Positions 16,204-24,255 are shown, numbered from the stretch's first letter. The stretch is 53,712 nucleotides of DNA from Limnohabitans sp. Rim8 (GCA_945901045.1 CAMDKK010000024.1:1-53712), one strand, 5' to 3'. Translations and numbers: made by a program. The notes: a model not told the origin generated them from the sequence alone.

Positions 16204-16418
16204 CAAGGCCTCATTTCTTCAATAGACAGTCGCTTTCCTTTGGGTACTTTGACCATACCCTTGACGTCCGAAGAGGTCTTGATTTTGGCCCACACAAAGA
16301 CCCGCCCGTTCGAGAGAACATGCCAAACCCAGCGCGTGCCTGGCACACTGCCAATCGTCTGCCTGATGTGAACTGGGGCAGTTGTCTGACCCTTTGCAGT
16401 AATTGTTGATTCAGTCAT
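16203..16418 (-). CDS. AbrB/MazE-type antitoxin, partner of the broken PIN toxin
   Basis: A 71-residue protein of the SpoVT/AbrB (swapped-hairpin) antitoxin type: MTESTITAKGQTTAPVHIRQ is the DNA-binding hairpin, followed by a basic and acidic tail ending KRLSIEEMRP. It overlaps the toxin start by one base (TGATG), the usual arrangement for coupled toxin-antitoxin pairs. It should bind the toxin and its own promoter. With the toxin interrupted, it may survive as an orphan antitoxin that could still neutralise related toxins (inference). Confidence 0.8.
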   Translation of the reverse strand: MTESTITAKGQTTAPVHIRQTIGSVPGTRWVWHVLSNGRVFVWAKIKTSSDVKGMVKVPKGKRLSIEEMRP

Positions 16419-16479
16419 GTTATTACCTTACTTTTTTTGTAATGTCGGGTTGTGGTTTTTGCAACTGCTAAAACCTGGA

Positions 16480-16640
16480 CCGGGTAGGGGTGATCTCGGT
16501 TTTGGTGCAAATAGTAACGGCAAGAAGCAAGGGTTTTCCATCCAATACATTTACCAACACGAATTTGACGTCTTCCCACATGTAGGGGTCGTCTGAGAAA
16601 ACGGAATTTAAAGTACGTAAAGTAGCCTGAAAGCCAATGG
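16480..16640 (-). pseudogene. Possible small toxin remnant (BrnT-like)
   Basis: A minus-strand reading through here gives LNSVFSDDPYMWEDVKFVL, VNVLDGKPLLLAVTICTKTE and ITPTRSRF. The pattern of a short DP segment, then a strand with GK.LL.V, then T..EI..TRSR recalls the second half of BrnT-type RNase toxins. No start codon or partner antitoxin is seen. The resemblance is weak and rests on pattern only. In the rest of 16419-16765 I see no gene. Confidence 0.25.
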
Positions 16641-16769
16641 AATCAACCTATTTCCTATGGCTACCCCAACGCCAGTATTCGAATCCAAACCGGGACAAAT
16701 TGCAGCGAAAACAAATCGACCCCATTTCATTTGACCCAGTGCAGTGGCCTTGGCCGGGATCCCGGCAAT

Positions 16770-16886
16770 GCGGCTGCTATGGCACTGCTGCAACAGTCGC
16801 AAGGGCGTGATCTGGCTAGCGCAGTTGCTTGGGCGGTAGGCCACGGCGGCCTGATCTTGGCGACGCAGGACGGCGGCGAGCAGTGG
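16770..16886 (+). pseudogene. Fragment of a YCF48-like (BNR-repeat) gene
   Basis: The plus frame reads AAMALLQQSQGRDLASAVAW then AVGHGGLILATQDGGEQW before a stop. The AVGxGGxILxTxDGGxxW string is the signature repeat of YCF48/BNR-type periplasmic beta-propeller proteins. Only one repeat remains. It ends exactly where an RND-exporter fragment on the opposite strand ends. In several proteobacteria YCF48-like genes sit beside RND exporters, so the two pieces may derive from one rearranged locus. Confidence 0.45.
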
Positions 16887-17078
16887 CCATGATGGCAGCG
16901 ATCACTACCGCGATTGCAAGGAAGATAAGCACACTGCGCACGCCATCAATCAGTTCCCCAACAATCTTCGCAAAACCAGTGATGTGGATGTCGACTTCCT
17001 TTGCCTCGAACTTGCAGCGCAGGTTCTCCAGCGACGTGGCTAGCGCGCCATATTCGAGCGATGCAAAATCCTTACCTT
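16887..17078 (-). pseudogene. Fragment of an RND/MMPL-type exporter gene
   Basis: The minus frame gives SLEYGALATSLENLRCKFEA, VDIHITGFAKIVGELIDGVR and SVLIFLAIAVVIAAIMA. The block H(I/V)TGFAK.VG(D/E)LI(D/E)G followed by a transmembrane helix is characteristic of the RND/MMPL-like membrane proteins linked to YCF48 genes. About 60 residues of a protein that is normally over 750 remain. The fragment abuts the intact vapC-like gene at 17082. Confidence 0.5.
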
Positions 17079-17081
17079 AAC

Positions 17082-17462
17082 TTATGAATGAAGTTTTGGC
17101 TCGTACGAACGATGAAGTGCTTCGGCGACTTTCTTCAGGGATTTGTCTAGGGTCCAGATTAAAGCCTTCTCGCTTATCAATGCAGAGGCCACCAAACACA
17201 GATCGACATAACCATACCCAAGACTGTAAAGTTTTCGGCCCTCTAAGGTTCCTAAGACTTCATCATGCGTGGCAACTGGAAGGCCCTCGAGATTTGTCAA
17301 AAGGTCTATGAAATGGCGTCTTTCAGGAGGCGTACCACAGGCTACCTCACCAACTATGTAGGGATGACAAACAACTTGCCCGTTTGTGAGCAACATCTCA
17401 AGGTGCTGGTTGGGCTCTTTGAAATGAGCGACCCAGATTGAGCTGTCAGCAAGAACAATCAT
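17082..17462 (-). CDS. vapC: PIN-domain toxin, VapC family
   Basis: A 126-residue PIN-domain RNase toxin, intact. The acidic active-site positions are visible: Asp6 in VLADSSIWVAHF, Glu in VGEVACG, Asp in YVDLCLVAS and Asp in WTLDKSLKKVAE. The length is typical. It overlaps the upstream antitoxin gene by four bases (ATGA), so toxin translation is coupled to antitoxin translation. VapC toxins cut tRNA or rRNA; the target here is unknown. Confidence 0.92.
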   Translation of the reverse strand: MIVLADSSIWVAHFKEPNQHLEMLLTNGQVVCHPYIVGEVACGTPPERRHFIDLLTNLEGLPVATHDEVLGTLEGRKLYSLGYGYVDLCLVASALISEKALIWTLDKSLKKVAEALHRSYEPKLHS

Positions 17463-17665
17463 GTTCTAGTCGCAACCTCTCTGCGCCGCGGAGCCAATTT
17501 AATTTCTGGAGCCTTACCGCCTAGCGCAGCCAAACGCCTCGACGATTGAAGGTGGATGAATGCCTTTACGCATTCACGCAAAAGATCGGATTTGTCGATT
17601 CCAGGTTCGGCCAAAGCCATCGCTTTTGCAAACAGCTCATCATCAATTGTTAGTGTGGTTCGCAT
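17459..17665 (-). CDS. vapB: Ribbon-helix-helix antitoxin, VapB family
   Basis: A 68-residue antitoxin of the type often seen with this VapC group. MRTTLTIDDELFAKAMALA is the ribbon and first helix, followed by KSDLLRECVKAFIH, and a C-terminal tail (RRLAALGGKAPEI) that would wrap the toxin. It lies directly before vapC with a four-base overlap. Autoregulation is expected for the family. Confidence 0.9.
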   Translation of the reverse strand: MRTTLTIDDELFAKAMALAEPGIDKSDLLRECVKAFIHLQSSRRLAALGGKAPEIKLAPRRREVATRT

Positions 17666-17967
17666 TTACAACTCGCATCACAAGTAGCATCTTTATGCAT
17701 CAATTTTGCAACTACGGTGACACTTAGGAATTGGTCTCACGGATCGGAAATATGGAGCCAGGCATGATCGCCATTGAGGAGGCACTTTTTTTGAGTAATT
17801 TAGGGCTTTTCGAATGGGGTTAATTGATTGTTTCTTTTGCCCTTTTTGGGGCCGTTTGCAATGTGAATTTTGGCGCCACTTTGGGCGTCCTGTAAGACTT
17901 TGGGTTCGGGCCCTGATAGCGGCACCATCAGCAGCTTAACTTTAGCGTGACAGTTGAAAGCTACAGA
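17666..17967. other. Gap without recognisable gene
   Basis: About 300 bases between vapB and the VOC gene. The sequence is AT-rich near 17820-17840 and has no frame with coding character. The segment ATGGAGCCAGGCAT near 17752 loosely resembles a segment in the IS21-type end at 14166, but this is too short to call an element. Confidence 0.4.
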
Positions 17968-18384
17968 TCATTTGGGTAAATGATCTTCGCGTTCCATATC
18001 AAAGGTCAACTCGACCTTCAATCCTGCGGGATCTTTGAAAAATATCTGATTCATGCGCCAGCCAGGCACAGGACGTTCGTCAAACGGCACACCAGCAGCA
18101 ACGAGCCGCGCGCGCGCACTGACTGAGTCCGAAGCTTTGAGCGAGATGTGATCGAACTGGCCAGTCGGTTTTTCCGGAGAAATCCCGTCTGCTTGGTCTG
18201 GCAGTGTGGCAGCCAGATGAAGTATGGCCGCTTCCGCTCCGCCATAAAGCCAATAGCCAGGGAAGTTGAAATGAGGCCTAGCGCCTTCCGTCAGACCTAA
18301 CACGTCGACATAAAAATCACGGATCACCTTCAGGTCAGATGGCTTAAGGCGGATGTTGTAGTGGTCAATGTGGGTTATTCGCAT
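17968..18384 (-). CDS. VOC (glyoxalase/dioxygenase) family protein
   Basis: A 138-residue single-domain protein of the vicinal-oxygen-chelate fold. His7 in ITHIDHYNIRL starts the first module, FYVDVLGL follows, and the second module has GQFDHISLKA and ends with FFKDPAGLKVELTFD. The metal-site positions expected of the fold (two His and a Glu) can be found. The family includes glyoxalases, dioxygenases and resistance proteins, and the substrate cannot be assigned. The gene is isolated between the toxin-antitoxin pair and an IS6 remnant. A palindrome AGATCATTTgggtAAATGATCT overlaps its stop codon and may act in termination. Confidence 0.85.
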   Translation of the reverse strand: MRITHIDHYNIRLKPSDLKVIRDFYVDVLGLTEGARPHFNFPGYWLYGGAEAAILHLAATLPDQADGISPEKPTGQFDHISLKASDSVSARARLVAAGVPFDERPVPGWRMNQIFFKDPAGLKVELTFDMEREDHLPK

Positions 18385-18405
18385 CCTTGACTCCTAAGTT
18401 TTATG

Positions 18406-18852
18406 GGCTTTGTCGCAGTAAGCATAAACGACAATCCAGCGCATGCATGATTTCAGTAAAAGTTTGGTCAATAGCGCTTTACGCAAAGCTCTCAAACGGC
18501 ACCACTACCCGCTGCAAGTGATGTTGACTTGCGTGAGATGGTAAGTCGCCTATCCCCCTGACGCCTGCGTCGATATCTTGATGCGACAGAACAGGTTCTT
18601 GAACAACATCGTCAAGCAGGACCAGCGGGCCATCAAACGAATCACCCGAGCGATACTCGGATTCAAGTCGTTTTGGAGTGCACGAATCATCATCGCGGGA
18701 ATCGAAACCATGCACATGATCCGCAAGGGGCAGATGAACTGCCCCGAGGGCAAAACCATGTCTGCAGCCAACCAGTTCTAAAGCCAAGCTGTTTGATCAC
18801 CAGGTCAGCGACGTAAGTCCTTTCGGCCAGAGCCCACTATGGCGACAGAACC
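18406..18852 (+). mobile_element. IS6-family element with an internal deletion
   Basis: The remnant starts at GGCTTTGTCGC and ends with the inverted form GGCGACAGAACC, a recognisable IS6-type terminal pair. The transposase begins at 18444 (MHDFSKSLVNSALRKALKRH, then HYPLQVMLTCVRW and a TAA). It resumes at 18578-18781 with the normal C-terminus: RFLNNIVKQDQRAIKRITRA, LGFKSFWSARIIIAGIETMH and MIRKGQMNCPEGKTMSAANQ. The central part with the first two catalytic Asp residues is deleted, so the element is dead. Its left end is repeated inverted at 15618-15712. Confidence 0.88.
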
Positions 18853-18905
18853 AGTTCGCGGCCCGCCTTGCGCAGCCGATCCAGCGCAAACGGTGGCCGG
18901 ACGCA
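18853..18905 (-). mobile_element. Short IS91-type transposase fragment
   Basis: The minus frame directly next to the IS6 end reads CVRPPFALDRLRKAGREL. RPPFALDRL is a conserved piece of IS91/IS801-type (Y2) transposases. Only about 18 residues remain, so the call rests on one motif. It could mean the IS6-type element had inserted into an older IS91-like sequence. Confidence 0.35.
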
Positions 18906-18948
18906 TTAGACTTGCAGACACTACAAACCAAACCCACGGAGTGCTTTG

Positions 18949-20379
18949 ATGTCAGTGCCATCTTTTAACCACCAGGTTGCTTTGGCCCATGCGCGCCAAG
19001 GCGCCGATTGGGCAGGCTTGCGCTTTTCCAGCGAGACCACGCAGTACCGCGAGGTCCGCAACGACACTCCCGATAAAAATGAAAGTTGCACCGAAGAAGG
19101 CGCCATGTGCGAAGTGTTGGTGCATGGCACCTTTGGCTATGCTGCCACGGCTGATTTAAGTGAGTCTGGGCTCAAGCGCGCATTCGATCAGGCGGTTGTG
19201 ACAACGCGGGCGACCAGTGCGTTCAAAGTGCATCAGTTTTCCGAGGGCCATCGCGCACCGGTGCGCGGCGACTACAAAAGCCCGGCCCAGCAGCGGCTAG
19301 CGGCCACACCGCTGGCAGATATCATGGAGTGTCTTTTGGCAGCATCAGCCGCTATGGCAGTCGGTGACAAGGTGGTCAACCGCAGTGCCAAAGCCATGTT
19401 GATTCAAACCCAAATCGACTACTTCACGTCCAATGGCACCGAGACGCGGCAGCAGTTTGACATGCTGGATGTCACACTGTCCGCCACCGCAGCCGAAGGA
19501 TTGCAATCGCAAAGCCGCAGTTGGTCCAAAACCGGACAGTACGGTGGCGAGGTATTCCAAAAGGCCTTGTTTGCTGACCAAGGCCGCCGGGTTGCGATCG
19601 AGGCGTTGGAACTTTTGGCGTCACCCAATTGCCCGTCAGGGCGCATGGATTTGATTTTGATGCCGGACCAAATGATGCTGCAAATCCACGAGTCCATCGG
19701 CCACCCCTTGGAGTTGGACCGCATCTTGGGCGATGAGCGCAACTATGCCGGCTGGAGCTTTGTTAAAACATCTGACTTCGGGGCATTGCAATACGGCTCA
19801 CCGCTTATGAATGTGAGCTTTGATCCGACGACCTTGAATGCGCTGGCGAGCTATGCCTTTGACGATGCAGGAAACCCTGCCAAGCGTGAGTTTTTGATTC
19901 AGAACGGCATCCTGAAACGGGGCCTGGGGTCGGTGGAGTCGCAGGAGCGTGCCGGCCTGCTGGGCGTGGCCAACTTCAGGTCTGCTTCTTGGAACCGCGC
20001 GCCCATTGACCGCATGGCTAACATCAACCTGGAGCCCGGAAACTCCACCCTCGACGCCATGATTGCCTCGGTCGAAGACGGCGTGTTAATGACGACCAAC
20101 CGGTCATGGTCGATTGACGACTACCGCAACAAATTTCAGTTCGGCTGCGAGCATGGTCGATTGATAAAAGACGGAAAACTAGCCGGCGTGGTGCGCAACC
20201 CCAACTACCGGGGTGTAACGGTTGATTTCTGGAACCGTCTGGCGGCCGTTGGCCAGCAAGCTGAAACCTACGGCACCCCTTACTGCGGCAAAGGTGAGCC
20301 CAGCCAAGTGATTCGGGTCGGACATGCCTCGCCACCGTGTCTGTTCCGCGGTATTGAAGTGTTTGGAGGTCAGTCATGA
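18949..20379 (+). CDS. TldD-like metalloprotease (TldD/PmbA family)
   Basis: A 476-residue protein related to TldD, the metal-bearing half of the TldD/TldE protease that trims peptides in the cytoplasm (microcin B17 maturation, CcdA degradation in E. coli). The metal motif HESIGH (HExxxH form) followed by PLELDRILGDERNYAG is at about residue 247. The C-terminal part has YCGKGEPSQVIRVGHASP, where TldD has its third ligand Cys. No signal peptide is present. The ATG at 18949 is preferred, with GGAG seven bases upstream. It overlaps the TldE-like gene by four bases. It looks like an accessory paralogue, since mobile remnants flank the operon. The substrate is unknown, and no precursor peptide gene was seen beside it. 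Confidence 0.88.
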   Translation: MSVPSFNHQVALAHARQGADWAGLRFSSETTQYREVRNDTPDKNESCTEEGAMCEVLVHGTFGYAATADLSESGLKRAFDQAVVTTRATSAFKVHQFSEGHRAPVRGDYKSPAQQRLAATPLADIMECLLAASAAMAVGDKVVNRSAKAMLIQTQIDYFTSNGTETRQQFDMLDVTLSATAAEGLQSQSRSWSKTGQYGGEVFQKALFADQGRRVAIEALELLASPNCPSGRMDLILMPDQMMLQIHESIGHPLELDRILGDERNYAGWSFVKTSDFGALQYGSPLMNVSFDPTTLNALASYAFDDAGNPAKREFLIQNGILKRGLGSVESQERAGLLGVANFRSASWNRAPIDRMANINLEPGNSTLDAMIASVEDGVLMTTNRSWSIDDYRNKFQFGCEHGRLIKDGKLAGVVRNPNYRGVTVDFWNRLAAVGQQAETYGTPYCGKGEPSQVIRVGHASPPCLFRGIEVFGGQS

Positions 20380-21722
20380 GCCGCAGCCCCTTTGTTGCTA
20401 ACGTGCGCCAGTACTTTGATGCGGTGTGTGATGACGTTCTAGGCCAACTTGTCGATGGTGAAGCGGCGACCTTGAATCTCAGTGCAGAAGAAACGCTGTT
20501 TGTGCGCTTCAACGGCAATCGGGTACGCCAGAACACGAACGTTGAGCAAATCACACTCTCACTGCAACTGCAGCGAGGTGGTCGGACATCCGAGCATTCA
20601 CGCAGTTTGTCTGGCCAACTCGCGCAGGACGTGGCGTCCACGGCGCAGTTACTGAGCCGTTGCCGGAATGAGCTGCTGGTGCTACCAGTTGACCCCCATC
20701 AAGTCCTGATCGAGAACCATGGCCAGAGCGATTCTGAGTTTGAAGGTCAATTGCTGGCCCCTCATCAGGTGGTCCATGCCGTGGTGGAACCAGCGCTGGG
20801 TTGCGACTTGGCGGGACTGTACGCGGCTGGCGTTGTCATTCGTGCCAACCGCAACTCCAAGGGCCAGCGCCACTGGTTTGCGACCCAGACTTTTTTCATG
20901 GACTATTCGCTTTACAACGGAGCGCGAGCGGTGAAAGGTAGTTATGCCGGCAGCCAATGGGACAGTACGGCGTGGAAGGCCAATTTGGCGCACAGCAAGC
21001 ACCTGCTGTCGCTGATGGATAGACCCCTGCAATCCTTGAAACCTGGCCAGTACCGCACCTACTTGGCTCCGCGTGCGGTTGCCGATCTGGTGGGCATGAT
21101 GGGCTGGAACGCATTGTCAGCGGCGGCGTGGAAGCAGGGGCGCAGCCCCTTTAAAAAGTTGGCAGACAAAGAGACATCGCTGTCGCCATTGGTCAATGTG
21201 ACAGAAAACTTCGGACTTGGCTTGACGCCACGTTTCAACGCACAGGGCGAGGTCTCGGCACTGGCAACGCCTCTCGTCGTCAATGGAGAATTGGCGACCT
21301 TGCTGGTGAGTTCGCGCAGCAGCAAAGAGTATGGTCTGACGACCAATGGGGCAGATGACGAAGAGGGACCTCGTGCGCTCGATATGGCGCCTGGGACGCT
21401 GGAGGAAAAAGATGTCCTCACAGCACTGGGTACGGGGCTGTACCTGTCCAATTTACATTACCTCAACTGGAGCGACCCAGTGTCAGCGCGGATCACCGGC
21501 ATGACTCGCTACGCCTGCTTCTGGGTCGAGAACGGGGAAATTATGGGCCCCATCCAGGACATGCGCTGGGATGAGAGTTTGTATGACGCGTTGGGGACGA
21601 AATTGCTGGCTTTGACATCGCACACAGCGATTGATCCAGCGGTTGAAACCTATACCCGGCGCTCGCTTGGCGGCTCCCGCACTCCGGGTGCATTGATTGA
21701 TCAATTTACTTTTACGTTATGA
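20376..21722 (+). CDS. TldE/PmbA-like partner protein
   Basis: A 448-residue member of the same superfamily as TldD but without the HExxxH metal motif, as expected for the TldE/PmbA half of the heterodimer. Conserved features include ETLFVRFNGNRVRQNTNVEQ near the N-terminus, RANRNSKGQRHWFATQTFF in the middle and GTGLYLSNLHYLNWSDPVSA, RITGMTRYACFWVENGEIMG near the end. It overlaps the TldD-like gene (ATGA) and in turn overlaps the next gene (ATGA), so all three are translationally coupled. By analogy it shapes the active site and substrate channel. Confidence 0.87.
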   Translation: MSRSPFVANVRQYFDAVCDDVLGQLVDGEAATLNLSAEETLFVRFNGNRVRQNTNVEQITLSLQLQRGGRTSEHSRSLSGQLAQDVASTAQLLSRCRNELLVLPVDPHQVLIENHGQSDSEFEGQLLAPHQVVHAVVEPALGCDLAGLYAAGVVIRANRNSKGQRHWFATQTFFMDYSLYNGARAVKGSYAGSQWDSTAWKANLAHSKHLLSLMDRPLQSLKPGQYRTYLAPRAVADLVGMMGWNALSAAAWKQGRSPFKKLADKETSLSPLVNVTENFGLGLTPRFNAQGEVSALATPLVVNGELATLLVSSRSSKEYGLTTNGADDEEGPRALDMAPGTLEEKDVLTALGTGLYLSNLHYLNWSDPVSARITGMTRYACFWVENGEIMGPIQDMRWDESLYDALGTKLLALTSHTAIDPAVETYTRRSLGGSRTPGALIDQFTFTL

Positions 21723-23332
21723 CGCTGCGACCACTTACCAAACGACTCCCCCTTGTATGTATCGCACTGGGCATTCTGGCGGCATGCTCTAAAGCCCCGG
21801 AAAGTGCAACCCCTCCGGCACAGGGCGGCAAAGTTGGGCAGATGCACAGCATTGAGTGGATGAAGCCCAATGATTCAAGCGTCGAGGCAATATTTGACAA
21901 AGCAAAAACCGAGGGGAAACCTGTTTTTCTCTACTGGGGTGCAGTGTGGTGCCCGCCGTGCAATCAGATCAAGGCAACCGTGTTTAGCCGACCAGACTTC
22001 ATTGAACGCAGCAAAGCGTTCATACCTGTCTACCTCGATGGCGACACGCCAGGTGCTCAAAAGTTGGGGACGCAGTTCAAGGTACGCGGCTATCCTACGA
22101 CGATATTGTTCAAGCCCGATGGCACAGAAATCACCCGCCTACCGGGTGAGGTTGATGCTGTCTTGTACATGCAAGTGCTGCGTTTGGCTCTCAATGCTTC
22201 ACAGCCCATTCACGAGACATTGGCAGCCGCACTCAACGTGTCGACGGCATCCCCACCGCTGAAGCCCGATGCGTGGCGCATGCTGGCCTACTACTCGTGG
22301 GAAACCGACCAAGCCCAGTTGGTGGAAAAGAAGGACCTGGCCGCGACCGTGTTGCAGTTGGCTGCCAAGGTCCCTGTTGAGCACAAGCAGGCCGCAGCCC
22401 GGTTGACACTGACATCGGTCGTCATGGCCTTGCAAGAAAAGTTCAAGGCATTGGATAAAGCGAGGGCCCTTGTTGACATTCAAAAGATATTGGCAGACGG
22501 CGCTTTGGCACATGAGAATGCCGATCTTCTGGCCAACTATGCAGGTGATATCGTCGGAGGCCTAACGGATGCGGGCACCGCGACCAGGCTTGGTTTGGTC
22601 GCGGCTTGGAGTTTGACTTTGGACCGGCTGGCTTTGGATATAACCTTGTCTAAGGCGGACCAGTTGGCTGCCGTACAAGGCAAAGTGGTGCTGGCGCAGT
22701 TGGGTCATGAAAAGGACGCAAAGGCGCCTGTGGATGTGGCGTTGCAAACCATGGCCCGAGTGGCCGCAACCAAAGCCGACAACGCTATTGACGACAAGTA
22801 CGAGCGCCAAGCCGTTATCCCATCGGCGGCCCATTTGCTCAGCGAAGTGGGCCTGCTCGATGAGTCTGATGCCATGCTGATGGCCGAGCTACCCAAGGCC
22901 GTATCCCCTTATTACCATATGCTGGTGCTTGCTTCGAATGCGAAAAAAAGGGGCGACAAGGCGGCCTCGTTGGACTGGTCTGAGAAGGCCTATTCAACTG
23001 CTATTGGCCCCGCTACGCGCCTGCAATGGGGCAGTGGATACGTCGCGAAGTTGATTGAATTGTCACCTGAAGACAGTGCACGGATTGGAAAAGCAGCGAG
23101 CCAGATCATTGCTGAGCTTGATCCTGCACCGGAGACCTTCTATGAACGCAATCGCCGCAGCCTTGAAAAAATGGGTGCGCTGCTGCTGGCGTGGAACGAA
23201 AAGTCACAGCACACCAAAACATTGCGGGTGCTAAGCGGTCAACTTGCCGGCGTATGCAAAAAGCTGCCCGAAAAGGACCCATCTCGCGAGGCCTGCGAAG
23301 GCGTGTTTACCAAGTCCCCCAAAAAGACGTAA
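21719..23332 (+). CDS. Thioredoxin-fold lipoprotein with a long helical C-terminal region
   Basis: A 537-residue lipoprotein. The signal peptide ends in the lipobox LAAC (Cys23, followed by Ser, so outer-membrane retention is likely). A thioredoxin domain follows with the redox motif WCPPC at residues 77-81 and the cis-Pro in VRGYPTTILFKPDG. After about residue 170 comes some 360 residues of alpha-helical, Ala/Leu-rich sequence that looks like TPR-type repeats but has no clear signature. It should act in the periplasm as a disulphide reductase or thiol carrier. It is coupled by a four-base overlap to the TldE-like gene, even though TldD/E proteins are cytoplasmic, so a shared pathway across the membrane is implied. 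I do not recognise the C-terminal region. Confidence 0.85.
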   Translation: MTLRPLTKRLPLVCIALGILAACSKAPESATPPAQGGKVGQMHSIEWMKPNDSSVEAIFDKAKTEGKPVFLYWGAVWCPPCNQIKATVFSRPDFIERSKAFIPVYLDGDTPGAQKLGTQFKVRGYPTTILFKPDGTEITRLPGEVDAVLYMQVLRLALNASQPIHETLAAALNVSTASPPLKPDAWRMLAYYSWETDQAQLVEKKDLAATVLQLAAKVPVEHKQAAARLTLTSVVMALQEKFKALDKARALVDIQKILADGALAHENADLLANYAGDIVGGLTDAGTATRLGLVAAWSLTLDRLALDITLSKADQLAAVQGKVVLAQLGHEKDAKAPVDVALQTMARVAATKADNAIDDKYERQAVIPSAAHLLSEVGLLDESDAMLMAELPKAVSPYYHMLVLASNAKKRGDKAASLDWSEKAYSTAIGPATRLQWGSGYVAKLIELSPEDSARIGKAASQIIAELDPAPETFYERNRRSLEKMGALLLAWNEKSQHTKTLRVLSGQLAGVCKKLPEKDPSREACEGVFTKSPKKT

Positions 23333-23413
23333 CGGTTTACTCGCAGTTGCGCGATGAATTAAAGCTTCAGTTCTGGCCGAACCGACCAGTTATTGATCCG
23401 GCCCTGTGAAGTT

Positions 23414-23942
23414 TTAAGCCGCATAACGAACGCGGCTGTCCTGGAAATAACTCATCACGCGTTCAGGGTTTTGCTCCAACTTCATCATGTGCTCATTGGC
23501 CGCATCGCGTAATTTGGCCTTCGTTCTCACTGGCACGCGCTTGCCCATCTCCTGTTTCAAGCCCGCATTCAACCGCTCCTTCGGGTCGAGCTCTGGGCTC
23601 TAGCTGGGCAAGTAAAGCAGCTCTATCTTGTCCTCGCGTTCATCCACCCACGCCTTGACCAGCTTGCTGTGGTGTACCCGCAAGTTGTCCAAAATCAAAA
23701 ACACTTTTTTGCCCGCATCCTTGATCAAGGCCTGTAAAAACTCAATCAGCTTTTGCGCGTCAAAGGTTTCGTCAATGATCATCCAACGCGTCTTGCTTTG
23801 GTTCTTCACGGTGGCAATCATCGAGAGCTTTGGACGCGTTCCTCCAACGGCCAAAGTCACCGCCGTTTTGCCTGCAGGCGCATAGCTTGTGCCTCGCACA
23901 TCCGTGTTCACCAACGCAGTCTCGTCACCCCAGTGGATTTCC
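23414..23942 (-). pseudogene. IS630-family transposase remnant with a nonsense codon
   Basis: The minus frame starts mid-protein at GEIHWGDETALVNTDVRGTS (first catalytic Asp), continues with FLILDNLRVHHSKLVKAWVD (second Asp) and reaches LLYLPS, where a TAG at 23600-23602 replaces what is usually Tyr. The same frame then runs on as SPELDPKERLNAGLKQEMGK (with the catalytic Glu) and ends VMSYFQDSRVRYAA at 23414. The N-terminal DNA-binding part is absent. In 23333-23413 there is no gene. Confidence 0.85.
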
Positions 23943-23945
23943 CCT

Positions 23946-24180
23946 CCCTCAGCTCCGATATACACCACCTCGCTTTGATCACAAGAGCTTCTTGGTTTCA
24001 TGCCCAGTCGCCCTGCTTGGCAGTGCCTCGTATCCGATTCTTGTTCATCGGCTCACAGTTTATGTTCCACGCTTCCTTCCCACACTCGGTCACCCTCATG
24101 CAGTTGCGCTTCACTTCGCTCGTCGTGATCAACTTGCGACGGGACTTGCACCCGTAGGAGTGCGCCCATGCTGGGCGCAC
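23946..24180 (-). mobile_element. 5' fragment of a group II intron
   Basis: Read on the minus strand from 24180 the sequence opens with GTGCG and forms a perfect hairpin (GTGCGCCC AGCAT GGGCGCAC). It is followed by ACGGGTGCAAGTCCCGT, a stem-loop common at the start of bacterial group II introns, and then a structured non-coding stretch (including GAGCCGATGAACAAGAATCGG). It stops near the IS630 remnant, so the reverse transcriptase part and the 3' domains are missing. The intron start lies two bases after the T-run of the aceA terminator, which is the insertion habit of class C group II introns. The class assignment itself is uncertain. Confidence 0.6.
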
Positions 24181-24182
24181 AT

Positions 24183-24215
24183 AAAAAAACCACCTGCCGC
24201 TTTGGCTTCAGGTGG
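24183..24215 (-). terminator. Rho-independent terminator of aceA
   Basis: On the minus strand CCACCTG and CAGGTGG (7-base stem, 24190-24196 with 24209-24215) are followed by seven T. It lies 41 bases after the aceA stop codon. Confidence 0.85.
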
Positions 24216-24255
24216 CTAAAAAATCAAAAACGCTTTTTCAAGCGCTTTAGACAAA

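Noticed and set aside
24171-24180. Short hairpin GTGCGCCC/GGGCGCAC as a second aceA terminator
   Set aside because: No T-run follows it. It fits better as the first stem of the group II intron fragment.
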